64,000 bases of DNA from Plantago major (Eukaryota; Streptophyta; Magnoliopsida; Lamiales; Plantaginaceae). The position numbers were made by a program, and so were the translations under genes. How positions within the stretch are numbered: position 1 is the first letter of the stretch; each line of letters opens with the position of its first letter. The notes beneath the pieces were generated by a model that was not told where the DNA came from, did no database searches, and saw only the letters and a list, made by a program, of their open reading frames with translations. The stretch lies in the NCBI GenBank assembly GCA_026545765.1, contig JAIFAC010000113.1:1-64000 (forward strand), given 5' to 3'. Shown in pieces: positions 35,201 to 48,227 of this stretch.

Positions 35201-37525
35201 ATGATATGGTTTGTGATATAAAACCTATTCTACGCACAAATTGAACTATTTTGGTTGATCGAACTTCGATTTGAAAACGTATTTCTGAGACATCTTGTCT
35301 TCCATAAAACTCAAAGAGGGTAGTACACAATTTTTTGTGAAACACTCGATAGAGTTAGTTTGTCAAATTTTATTCACATGATATGGCTTGTGGTATAAAA
35401 CCAATTCTACGCATTAATTGAACTATTTTGGTTAATCGAACCTCGATTTAAAAACGTATTCCTGAGACATCTTGTCTTCACAAAAACTCGAAGGGGTAGT
35501 ACACGATTTTTTGTGAAACACTCGATAGTGTTAGTTTGTGTCAAATTTTATTCACATGATATGGTTTGTGGTATAAAACCAATTCTACGCACATATTGAA
35601 CTATTTTGGTTGATCGAACCTCGATTTAAAAATGTATTTTTGAGACATCTAGTGTTCGAGAAAACCCAAAGGGGTTAGTACACGGTTTTTTGTGAAAACA
35701 CACTATGGGGTTAGTTTGTGACAAATTTTATGCACATGACAAGGTTTGTGGTATAAAAACTATTCTACGCACATATTGACCTATTTTGGTTGATTGAACG
35801 TCAATTTTAAAACGTATTTCCGAGATCTCTTGTCTTCAATAAAACTCAAAGTGGGTAGTACACGATTTTTTATAAAACACTCGATAGAGTTAGTTTGTGT
35901 CAAATTTTATTCACATGACATGGTTTCTGGTAAAAAACAACTATTCTACACACATATTGACCTATTTTGGTTGATCGAAACTCAATTTTAAAACGTATTT
36001 CCGAGACCTTTTATCTTCAATAAAACTCAAAGGGGGTAGTACACGATTTTTTGTGGTACACTCGATAGAGTTAGTTTGTGTCAAATTTTATTCACATGAT
36101 ATGGTTTGTGGTATAAAACCTATTCTACGCACAAATTGAACTATTTTGCTTGATCGAACTTCAATTTGAAAACGTATTTCTGAGACATCTTGTCTTCCAT
36201 AAAACTCAAAGAGGGTAGTACACAATTTTTTGTGAAACACTCGATAGAGTTAGTTTGTGTCAAATTTTATTCACATGATATGGCTTGTGGTATAAAACCA
36301 ATTCTACGCATTAATTGAACTATTTTGGTTAATCGAACCTCGATTTAAAAACGTATTCCTGAGACATCTTGTCTTCAATAAAACTCGAAGGGGTAGTACA
36401 CGATTTTTTGTGAAACACTCGATAGTGTTAGTTTGTGTCAAATTTTATTCACATGATATGGTTTGTGGTATAAAACAATTCTACGCACATATTGAACTAT
36501 TTTGGTTGATCGAACCTCGATTTAAAAATGTATTTTTGAGACATCTAGTGTTCGAGTAAACCCAAAGGGGTTAGTACACGGTTTTTTGTGAAAACACACT
36601 ATGGGGTTAGTTTGTGACAAATTTTATGCACATGACATGGTTTGTGGTATAAAAACTATTCTACTTATATTGACCTATTTTGGTTGATTGAACGTCAATT
36701 TTAAAACGTATTTCGAGATCTCTTGTCTTCAATAAAACTCAAAGTGGGTAGTACCATTTTTTATAAAACACTCGATAGAGTTAGTTTGTGTCAAATTTTA
36801 TTCACATGACATGGTTTGTGGTAAAAAACAACTATTCTACACACATATTGACCTATTTTGGTTGATCGAAACTCAATTTTAAAACGTATTTCCGAGACCT
36901 TTTATCTTCAATAAAACTCAAAGGGGGTAGTACACGATTTTTTGTGGTACACTCGATAGAGTTAGTTTGTGTCAAATTTTATTCACATGATATGGTTTGT
37001 GGTATAAAACCTATTCTACGCACAAATTGAACTATTTTGCTTGATCGAACTTCAATTTGAAAACGTATTTCTGAGACATCTTGTCTTCCATAAAACTCAA
37101 AGAGGGTAGTACACAATTTTTTGTGAAACACTCGATAGAGTTAGTTTGTGTCAAATTTTATTCACATGATATGGCTTGTGGTATAAAACCAATTCTACGC
37201 ATTAATTGAACTATTTTGGTTAATCGAACCTCGATTTAAAAACGTATTCCTGAGACATCTTGTCTTCAATAAAACTCGAAGGGGTAGTACACGATTTTTT
37301 GTGAAACACTCGATAGTGTTAGTTTGTGTCAAATTTTATTCACATGATATGGTTTGTGGTATAAAACCAATTCTACGCACATATTGAACTATTTTGGTTG
37401 ATCGAACCTCGATTTAAAAATGTATTTTTAAGACATCTAGTGTTCGAGTAAACCCAAAGGGGTTAGTACACGGTTTTTTGTGAAAACACACTATGGGGTT
37501 AGTTTGTGACAAATTTTATGCACAT
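26245..37525 (+). repeat. Regular 5-monomer higher-order repeat (A-B-C-D-E, ~897 bp), 12 full units plus ABC
   Basis: D monomers recur at about 26838, 27735, 28632, 29526, 30422, 31320, 32214, 33115, 34010, 34899, 35794 and 36690, that is every 889-901 bp, with A-B-C before and E after each. Units 3 to 12 carry variants that form a further four-unit pattern (see findings). A 65-codon open frame lies across most D-E junctions but starts with TTG and is not taken as a gene. The block ends where C is followed by a D' monomer at 37526. A short indel patch lies at 29140-29220. Confidence 0.93.
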
Positions 37526-39314
37526 GACATGGTTTGTGGTATAAAAACTATTCTACGCACATATTGACCTATTTTGGTTGATTGAACCTCAATTTTAAAA
37601 CGTATTTCCGAGATCTCTTGTCTTCAATAAAACTCAAAGTGGGTAGTACACAATTTTTTCTGAAACACTCGATAGAGTTAGTTTGTGTCAAATTTTATTC
37701 ACATGATATGGCTTGTGGTATAAAACCAATTCTACGCATTAATTGAACTATTTTGGTTAATAGAACCTCGATTTAAAAACGTATTCCTGAGACATCTTGT
37801 CTTCAATAAAACTCGAAGGGGTAGTACACGATTTTATGTGAAACACTCGATAATGTTAGTTTGTGTCAAATTTTATTCACATGATATGGTTTGTGGTATA
37901 AAACCAATTCTACGCATTAATTGAACTATTTTGGTTAATCGAACCTCGATTTAAAAACGTATTCCTGAGACATCTTGTCTTCAATAAAACTCGAAGGGGT
38001 AGTACACGATTTTTTGTGAAACACTCGATAGAGTTAGTTTGTGTCAAATTTTATTCACATGATATGGTTTGTGGTATAAAACTTATTCTACGCACAAGCT
38101 GAACTATTTTGGTTGATCGAACTTCGATTTGAAAACGTATTTCTGAGACATGTTGTCTTCCATAAAACTCAAAGAGGGTAGTACACAATTTTTTGTGAAA
38201 CACTCGATAGAGTTAGTTTGTGTCAAATTTTATTCACATGATATGGCTTGTGGTATAAAACCAATTCTACGCATTAATTGAACTATTTTGGTTAATAGAA
38301 CCTCGATTTAAAAACGTATTCCTGAGACATCTTGTCTTCAATAAAACTCGAAGGGGTAGTACACGATTTTATGTGAAACACTCGATAATGTTAGTTTGTG
38401 TCAAATTTTATTCACATGATATGGTTTGTGGTATAAAACCAATTCTACGCATTAATTGAACTATTTTGGTTAATCGAACCTCGATTTAAAAACGTATTCC
38501 TGAGACATCTTGTCTTCAATAAAACTCGAAGGGGTAGTACACGATTTTTTGTGAAACACTCGATAGAGTTAGTTTGTGTCAAATTTTATTCACATGATAT
38601 GGTTTGTGGTATAAAACTTATTCTACGCACAAGCTGAACTATTTTGGTTGATCGAACTTCGATTTGAAAACGTATTTCTGAGACATGTTGTCTTCCATAA
38701 AACTCAAAGAGGGTAGTACACAATTTTTTGTGAAACACTCGATAGAGTTAGTTTGTGTCAAATTTTATTCACATGATATGGTTTGTGGTATAAAACCAAT
38801 TCTACGCACATATTGAACTATTTTGGTTGATCGAACCTCGATTTAAAAATGTATTTTTGAGACATCTAGTGTTCGAGAAAACCCAAAGGGGTTAGTACAC
38901 GGTTTTTTGTGAAAACACACTATGGGGTTAGTTTGTGACAAATTTTATGCACATGACATGGTTTGTGGTATAAAAACTATTCTACGCAGATATTGACCTA
39001 TTTTGGTTGATTGAACGTCAATTTTAAAACGTATTTCCGAGATCTCTTGTCTTCAATAAAACTCAAAGTGGGTAGTACACGATTTTTTATAAAACACTCG
39101 ATAGAGTTAGTTTGTGTCAAATTTTATTCACATGACATGGTTTGTGGTAAAAAACAGCTATTCTACACACATATTGACCTATTTTGGTTGATCGAAACTC
39201 AATTTTAAAACGTATTTCCGAGACCTTTTATCTTCAATAAAACTCAAAGGGGGTAGTACACGATTTTTTGTGAAACACTCGATAGAGTTAGTTTGTGTCA
39301 AATTTTATTCACAT
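37526..39314 (+). repeat. Satellite sub-block with a ~538-bp three-monomer duplication
   Basis: D'-B'-B-A then B'-B-A, followed by C-D-E. The rare word CGCACAAGCTGAAC occurs at about 38093 and 38631, showing that three monomers were duplicated in tandem (538 bp). Confidence 0.75.
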
Positions 39315-42014
39315 GATATGGTTTGTGGTATAAAACCTATTCTACGCACAAATTGAACTATTTTGGTTGATCGAACTTCGATTTGAAAACGTATTTCTGA
39401 GACATCTTGTCTTCCATAAAACTCAAAGAGGGTAGTACACAATTTTTTGTGAAACACTCGATAGAGTTAGTTTGTGTCAAATTTTATTCACATGATATGG
39501 CTTGTGGTATAAAACCAATTCTACGCATTAATTGAACTATTTTGGTTAATCGAACCTCGATTTAAAAACGTATTCCTGAGACATCTTGTCTTCAATAAAA
39601 CTCGAAGGGGTAGTACACGATTTTTTGTGAAACACTCGATAGTGTTAGTTTGTGTCAAATTTTATTCACATGATATGGTTTGTGGTATAAAACCAATTCT
39701 ACGCACATATTGAACTATTTTGGTTGATCGAACCTCGATTTAAAAATGTATTTTTGAGACATCTAGTGTTCGAGAAAACCCAAAGGGGTTAGTTAGTACA
39801 CGGTTTTTTGTGAAAACACACTATGGGGTTAGTTTGTGACAAATTTTATGCACATGACATGGTTTGTGGTATAAAAACTATTCTACGCAGATATTGACCT
39901 ATTTTGGTTGATTGAACGTCAATTTTAAAACGTATTTCCGAGATCTCTTGTCTTCAATAAAACTCAAAGTGGGTAGTACACGATTTTTTATAAAACACTC
40001 GATAGAGTTAGTTTGTGTCAAATTTTATGCACATGACATGGTTTGTGGTATAAAAACTATTCTACGCAGATATTGACCTATTTTGGTTGATTGAACGTCA
40101 ATTTTAAAACGTATTTCCGAGATCTCTTGTCTTCAATAAAACTCAAAGTGGGTAGTACACGATTTTTTATAAAACACTCGATAGAGTTAGTTTGTGTCAA
40201 ATTTTATTCACATGACATGGTTTGTGGTAAAAAACAACTATTCTACACACATATTGACCTATTTTGGTTGATCGAAACTCAATTTTAAAACGTATTTCCG
40301 AGACCTTTTATCTTCAATAAAACTCAAAGGGGGTAGTACACGATTTTTTGTGAAACACTCGATAGAGTTAGTTTGTGTCAAATTTTATTCACATGATATG
40401 GTTTGTGGTATAAAACCTATTCTACGCACAAATTGAACTATTTTGGTTGATCGAACTTCGATTTGAAAACGTATTTCTGAGACATCTTGTCTTCCATAAA
40501 ACTCAAAGAGGTTAGTACACAATTTTTTGTGAAACACTAGATAGAGTTAGTTTGTGTCAAATTTTATTCACATGATATGGCTTGTGGTATAAAACCAATT
40601 CTACGCATTAATTGAACTATTTTGGTTAATCGAACCTCGATTTAAAAACGTATTCCTGAGACATCTTGTCTTCAATAAAACTCGAAGGGGTAGTACACGA
40701 TTTTTTGTGAAACACTCGATAGTGTTAGTTTGTGTCAAATTTTATTCACATGATATGGTTTGTGGTATAAAACCAATTCTACGCACATATTGAACTATTT
40801 TGGTTGATCGAACCTCGATTTAAAAATGTATTTTTGAGACATCTAGTGTTCGAGAAAACCCAAAGGGGTTAGTTAGTACACGGTTTTTTGTGAAAACACA
40901 CTATGGGGTTAGTTTGTGACAAATTTTATGCACATGACATGGTTTGTGGTATAAAAACTATTCTACGCAGATATTGACCTATTTTGGTTGATTGAAAGTC
41001 AATTTTAAAACGTATTTCCGAGATCTCTTGTCTTCAATAAAACTCAAAGTGGGTAGTACACGATTTTTTATAAAACACTCGATAGAGTTAGTTTGTGTCA
41101 AATTTTATGCACATGACATGGTTTGTGGTATAAAAACTATTCTTCGCAGATATTGACCTATTTTGGTTGATTGAACGTCAATTTTAAAACGTATTTCCGA
41201 GATCTCTTGTCTTCAATAAAACTCAAAGTGGGTAGTACACGATTTTTTATAAAACACTCGATAGAGTTAGTTTGTGTCAAATTTTATTCACATGACATGG
41301 TTTGTGGTAAAAAACAACTATTCTACACACATATTGACCTATTTTGGTTGATCGAAACTCAATTTTAAAACGTATTTCCGAGACCTTTTATCTTCAATAA
41401 AACTCAAAGGGGGTAGTACACGATTTTTTGTGAAACACTCGATAGAGTTAGTTTGTGTCAAATTTTATTCACATGATATGGTTTGTGGTATAAAACCTAT
41501 TCTACGCACAAATTGAACTATTTTGGTTGATCGAACTTCGATTTGAAAACGTATTTCTGAGACATCTTGTCTTCCATAAAACTCAAAGAGGGTAGTACAC
41601 AATTTTTTGTGAAACACTCGATAGAGTTAGTTTGTGTCAAATTTTATTCACATGATATGGCTTGTGGTATAAAACCAATTCTACGCATTAATTGAACTAT
41701 TTTGGTTAATCGAACCTCGATTTAAAAACGTATTCCTGAGACATCTTGTCTTCAATAAAACTCGAAGAGGTAGTACACGATTTTTTGTGAAACACTCGAT
41801 AGTGTTAGTTTGTGTCAAATTTTATTCACATGATATGGTTTGTGGTATAAAACCAATTCTACGCACATATTGAACTATTTTGGTTGATCGAACCTCGATT
41901 TAAAATGTATTTTTGAGACATCTAGTGTTCGAGAAAACCCAAAGGGGTTAGTTAGTACACGGTTTTTTGTGAAAACACACTATGGGGTTAGTTTGTGACA
42001 AATTTTATGCACAT
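39315..42014 (+). repeat. 6-monomer higher-order repeat (A-B-C-D-D-E, 1,080 bp), two units plus ABC
   Basis: A monomers start at 39315, 40395 and 41475, exactly 1,080 bp apart. The C monomers share a four-base duplication (GGTTAGTTAGTACACGG) at about 39787, 40867 and 41948. The D monomer is doubled and carries ACGCAGATATTG. This unit is most simply derived from the five-monomer repeat by duplication of D. Confidence 0.9.
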
Positions 42015-44153
42015 GACATGGTTTGTGGTATAAAAACTATTCTACGCACATATTGACCTATTTTGGTTGATTGAACCTCAATTTTAAAACGTATTTTCGA
42101 GATCTCTTGTCTTCAATAAAACTCAAAGTGGGTAGGACATAATTTTTTCTGAAACACTCGATAGAGTTAGTTTGTGTCAAATTTTATTCACATGATATGG
42201 CTTGTGGTATAAAACCAATTCTACGCATTAATTGAACTATTTTGGTTAATAGAACCTCGATTTAAAAACGTATTCCTGAGACATCTTGTCTTCAATAAAA
42301 CTCGAAGGGGTAGTACACGATTTTATGTGAAACACTCGATAATGTTAGTTTGTGTCAAATTTTATTCACATGATATGGTTTGTGGTATAAAACCAATTCT
42401 ACGCATTAATTGAACTATTTTGGTTAAGCGAACCTCGATTTAAAAACGTATTCCTGAGACATCTTGTCTTCAATAAAACTCGAAGGGGTGGTACACGATT
42501 TTTTGTGAAACACTCGATAGAGTTAGTTTGTGTCAAATTTTATTCACATGATATGGTTTGTGGTATAAAACCTATTCTACGCACAAACTGAACTATTTTG
42601 GTTGATCGAACTTCATTTGAAAACGTATTTCTGAGACATGTTGTCTTCCATAAAACTCAAAGAGGGTAGTACACAATTTTTTGTGAAACACTCGATAGAG
42701 TTAGTTTGTGTCAAATTTTATTCACATGATATGGCTTGTGGTATAAAACCAATTCTACGCATTAATTGAACTATTTGGTTAATCGAACCTCGATTTAAAA
42801 ACGTATTCTTGAGACATCTTGTCTTCAATAAAACTCGAAGGGGTAGTACACGATTTTTTGTGAAACACTCGATAGTGTTAGTTTGTGTCAAATTTTATTC
42901 ACATGATATGGTTTGTGGTATAAAACCAATTCTACGCACATATTGAACTATTTTGGTTGATCGAACCTCGATTTAAAAATGTATTTTTGAGACATCTAGT
43001 GTTCGAGAAAACCCAAAGGGGTTAGTACACGGTTTTTTGTGAAAACACACTATGTGGTTAGTTTGTGACAAATTTTATGCACATGACATGGTTTGTGGTA
43101 TAAAAACTATTCTACGCACATATTGACCTATTTTGGTTGATTGAACCTCAATTTTAAAACGTATTTCCGAGATCTCTTGTCTTCAATAAAACTCAAAGTG
43201 GGTAGGACACAATTTTTTCTGAAACACTCGATAGAGTTAGTCTGTGTCAAATTTTATTCACATGATATGGCTTGTGGTATAAAACCAATTCTACGCATTA
43301 ATTGAACTATTTTGGTTAATAGAACCTCGATTTAAAAACGTATTCCTGAGACATCTTGTCTTCAAAAAAACTCGAAGGGGTAGTACACGATTTTTTGTGA
43401 AACACTCGATAGTGTTAGTTTGTGTCAAATTTTATTCACATGATATGGTTTGTGGTATAAAACCTATTCTACGCACAAACTGAACTATTTTGGTTGATCG
43501 AACTTCGATTTGAAAACGTATTTCTGAGACATGTTGTCTTCCATAAAACTCAAAGAGGGTAGTACACAATTTTTTGTGAAACACTCGATAGAGTTAGTTT
43601 GTGTCAAATTTTATTCACATGATATGGCTTGTGGTATAAAACCAATTCTACGCATTAATTGAACTATTTTGGTTAATCGAACCTCGATTTAAAAACGTAT
43701 TTCTGAGACATCTTGTCTTCAATAAAACTCGAAGGGGTAGTACACGATTTTTTGTGAAACACTCGATAGTGTTAGTTTGTGTCAAATTTTATTCACATGA
43801 TATGGTTTGTGGTATAAAACCAATTCTACGCATTAATTGAACTATTTTGGTTAATCGAACCTCGATTTAAAAACGAATTCCTGAGACATCTTGTCTTCAA
43901 TAAAACTCGAAGGGGTAGTACACGATTTTTTGTGAAACACTCGATAATGTTAGTTTGTATCAAATTTTATTCACATGATATGGTTTGTGGTATAAAACCA
44001 ATTCTACGCATTAATTGAACTATTTTGGTTAATCGAACCTCGATTTAAAACGACATCTTGAGACATCTTGTCTTCAATAAAACTCGAAGGGGTAGTACAC
44101 GATTTTTTGTGAAACACTCGATAGAGTTAGTTTGTGTCAAATTTTATTCACAT
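42015..44153 (+). repeat. Satellite sub-block: mixed D', B', B, A, C monomers
   Basis: No regular higher-order period. Rare variants include GGGTAGGACA (about 42133 and 43202), a pair of D' monomers about 1,070 bp apart. One monomer at about 44050 has ACGACATCTTGAGAC in place of the usual ACGTATT segment, similar to one at about 11717. Confidence 0.65.
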
Positions 44154-46191
44154 GATATGGTTTGTGGTATAAAACCTATTCTACGCACAAACTGAACTAT
44201 TTTGGTTGATCGAACTTCGATTTGAAAACGTATTTCTGAGACATGTTGTCTTCCATAAAACTCAAAGAGGGTAGTACACAACTTTTTGTGAAACACTGGA
44301 TAGAGTTAGTTTGTGTCAAATTTTATTCACATGATATGGCTTGTGGTATAAAACCAATTCTACGCATTAATTGAACTATTTTGGTTAATCGAACCTCGAT
44401 TTAAAAACGTATTCCTGAGACATCTTGTCTTCAATAAAACTCGAAGGGGTAGTACACGATTTTTTGTGAAACACTCGATAGTGTTAGTTTATGTCAAATT
44501 TTATTCACATGATATGGTTTGTGGTATAAAACCAATTCTACGCACATATTGAACTATTTTGGTTGATCGAACCTCGATTTCAAAATGTATTTTTGACATC
44601 TAGTGTTCGAGAAAACCCAAAGGGGTTATTACACGGTTTTTTGTGAAAACACACTATGGGGTTAGTTTGTGACAAATTTTATGCACATAACATGGTTTGT
44701 GGTATAAAAACTATTCTACGCAGATATTGACCTATTTTGGTTGATTGAACGTCAATTTTAAAACGTATTTCCGAGATCTCTTGTCTTCAATAAAACTCAA
44801 AGTGGGTAGTACACGATTTTTTATAAAACACTCGATAGAGTTAGTTTGTGTCAAATTTTATTCACATGATATGGTTTTTGGTATAAAACCTATTCTACGC
44901 ACAAATTGAACTATTTTGGTTGATCGAACTTCGATTTGAAAACGTATTTCTGAGACATCTTGTCTTCCATAAAACTCAAAGAGGGTAGTACACAATTTTT
45001 TGTGAAACACTCGATAGAGTTAGTTTGTGTCAAATTTTATTCACATGATATGGCTTGTGGTATAAAACCAATTCTACGCATTAATGAACTATTTTGGTTA
45101 ATCGAACCTCGATTTAAAAACGTATTCCTGAGACATCTTGTCTTCAATAAAACTCGAAGGGGTGGTACACGATTTTTTGTGAAACACTCGATAGTGTTAG
45201 TTTGTGTCAAATTTTATTCACATGATATGGTTTGTGGTATAAAACCAATTCTACGCACATATTGAACTATTTTGGTTGATCGAACCTCGATTTAAAAATG
45301 TATTTTTGAGACATCTAGTGTTCGAGAAAACCCAAAGGGGTTAGTACACGGTTTTTTGTGAAAACACACTATGGGGTTAGTTTGTGACAAATTTTATGCA
45401 CATGACATGGTTTGTGGTATAAAAACTATTCTACGCACATATTGACCTATTTTGGTTGATTGAACGTCAATTTTAAAACGTATTTCCGAGATCTCTTGTC
45501 TTCAATAAAACTCAAAGTGGGTAGTACACGATTTTTTATAAAACACTCGATAGAGTTAGTTTGTGTCAAATTTTATTCACATGACATGGTTTGTGGTAAA
45601 AAACAACTATTCTACACACATATTGACCTATTTTGGTTGATCGAAACTCAATTTTAAAACGTATTTCCGAGACCTTTTATCTTCAATAAAACTCAAAGGG
45701 GGTAGTACACGATTTTTTGTGGTACACTCGATAGGGTTAGTTTGTGACAAATTTTATGCACATGACATGGTTTGTGGTATAAAAACTATTCTACGCACAT
45801 ATTGACCTATTTTGGTTGATTGAACCTCAATTTTAAAACGTATTTCCGAGATCTCTTGTCTTCAATAAAACTCAAAGTGGGTACACGCCATCAACCCTCA
45901 CGGGCATATAGCTTTTAAAGGCCACGCCGGTATATAGGTAGTATCTGAAAGTAGTACACAATTTTTTCTGAAACACTCGATAGAGTTAGTTTGTGTCAAA
46001 TTTTATTCACATGATATGGCTTGTGGTATAAAACCAATTCTACGCATTAATTGAACTATTTTGGTTAATAGAACCTCGATTTAAAAACGTATTTCCGAGA
46101 TCTCTTGTCTTCAATAAAACTCAAAGTGGGTAGTACACGATTTTTTATAAAACACTCGATAGAGTTAGTTTGTGTCAAATTTTATTCACAT
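44154..46191 (+). repeat. 2.04-kb tandem duplication, copy 1
   Basis: It starts with an A monomer carrying CACAACTTTTTG and ACACTGGATAG and includes A, B, C, D, E, an E/C hybrid, a D' monomer broken by a 70-bp insert, and a B'/D hybrid. It matches 46192-48227 throughout. Confidence 0.88.
45884..45953. other. 70-bp non-satellite insert, copy 1
   Basis: The satellite word GGGTAGTACACAA is split after GGGTA by 70 bp of GC-richer unique sequence including CCCTCACGGGCATATAGC and GGCCACGCCGGTATATAGG. There is no terminal inverted repeat; GTA borders both sides, compatible with a 3-bp duplication or microhomology. The origin is unknown. Confidence 0.85.
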
Positions 46192-48227
46192 GATATGGTT
46201 TGTGGTATAAAACCTATTCTACGCACAAACTGAACTATTTTGGTTGATCGAACTTCGATTTGAAAACGTATTTCTGAGACATGTTGTCTTCCATAAAACT
46301 CAAAGAGGGTAGTACACAACTTTTTGTGAAACACTGGATAGAGTTAGTTTGTGTCAAATTTTATTCACATGATATGGCTTGTGGTATAAAACCAATTCTA
46401 CGCATTAATTGAACTATTTTGGTTAATCGAACCTCGATTTAAAAACGTATTCCTGAGACATCTTGTCTTCAATAAAACTCGAAGGGGTAGTACACGATTT
46501 TTTGTGAAACACTCGATAGTGTTAGTTTATGTCAAATTTTATTCACATGATATGGTTTGTGGTATAAAACCAATTCTACGCACATATTGAACTATTTTGG
46601 TTGATCGAACCTCGATTTCAAAATGTATTTTTGACATCTAGTGTTCGAGAAAACCCAAAGGGGTTATTACACGGTTTTTTGTGAAAACACACTATGGGGT
46701 TAGTTTGTGACAAATTTTATGCACATAACATGGTTTGTGGTATAAAAACTATTCTACGCAGATATTGACCTATTTTGGTTGATTGAACGTCAATTTTAAA
46801 ACGTATTTCCGAGATCTCTTGTCTTCAATAAAACTCAAAGTGGGTAGTACACGATTTTTTATAAAACACTTTCGATAGAGTTAGTTTGTCAAATTTTATT
46901 CACATGATATGGTTTTTGGTATAAAACCTATTCTACGCACAAATTGAACTATTTTGGTTGATCGAACTTCGATTTGAAAACGTATTTCTGAGACATCTTG
47001 TCTTCCATAAAACTCAAAGAGGGTAGTACACAATTTTTTGTGAAACACTCGATAGAGTTAGTTTGTGTCAAATTTTATTCACATGATATGGCTTGTGGTA
47101 TAAAACCAATTCTACGCATTAATGAACTATTTTGGTTAATCGAACCTCGATTTAAAAACGTATTCTGAGACATCTTGTCTTCAATAAAACTCAAGGGTGG
47201 TACACGATTTTTGTGAAACACTTTCGATAGTGTTAGTTTGTGTCAAATTTTATTCACATGATATGGTTTGTGTTATAAAACCAATTCTAATCACATATTG
47301 AACTATTTTGGTTGATCGAACCTCGATTTAAAAATGTATTTTTGAGACATCTAGTGTTCGAGAAAACCCAAAGGGGTTAGTACACGGTTTTTTGTGAAAA
47401 CACACTATGGGGTTAGTTTGTGACAAATTTTATGCACATGACATGGTTTGTGGTATAAAAACTATTCTACGCACATATTGACCTATTTTGGTTGATTGAA
47501 CGTCAATTTTAAAACGTATTTCCGAGATCTCTTGTCTTCAATAAAACTCAAAGTGGGTAGTACACGATTTTTTATAAAACACTCGATAGAGTTAGTTTGT
47601 GTCAAATTTTATTCACATGACATGGTTTGTGGTAAAAAACAACTATTCTACACACATATTGACCTATTTTGGTTGATCGAAACTCAATTTTAAAACGTAT
47701 TTCCGAGACCTTTTATCTTCAATAAAACTCAAAGGGGGTAGTACACGATTTTTTGTGGTACACTCGATAGGGTTAGTTTGTGACAAATTTTATGCACATG
47801 ACATGGTTTGTGGTATAAAAACTATTCTACGCACATATTGACCTATTTTGGTTGATTGAACCTCAATTTTAAAACGTATTTCCGAGATCTCTTGTCTTCA
47901 ATAAAACTCAAAGTGGGTACACGCCATCAACCCTCACGGGCATATAGCTTTTAAAGGCCACGCCGGTATATAGGTAGTATCTTAAAGTAGTACACAATTT
48001 TTTCTGAAACACTCGATAGAGTTAGTTTGTGTCAAATTTTATTCACATGATATGGCTTGTGGTATAAAACCAATTCTACGCATTAATTGAACTATTTTGG
48101 TTAATAGAACCTCGATTTAAAAACGTATTTCCGAGATCTCTTGTCTTCAATAAAACTCAAAGTGGGTAGTACACGATTTTTTATAAAACACTCGATAGAG
48201 TTAGTTTGTGTCAAATTTTATTCACAT
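46192..48227 (+). repeat. 2.04-kb tandem duplication, copy 2
   Basis: Same monomer order and rare variants as 44154-46191, including the insert. This copy has extra one-base losses and CTTTCG replacements at about 46865-47290 (for example ACACTTTCGATAG), while the matching part of copy 1 is regular. Confidence 0.88.
47920..47989. other. 70-bp non-satellite insert, copy 2
   Basis: Identical to the insert at 45884-45953 except for one base (CTTAAAG instead of CTGAAAG), 2,036 bp away. It was copied together with its host monomer. Confidence 0.88.
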
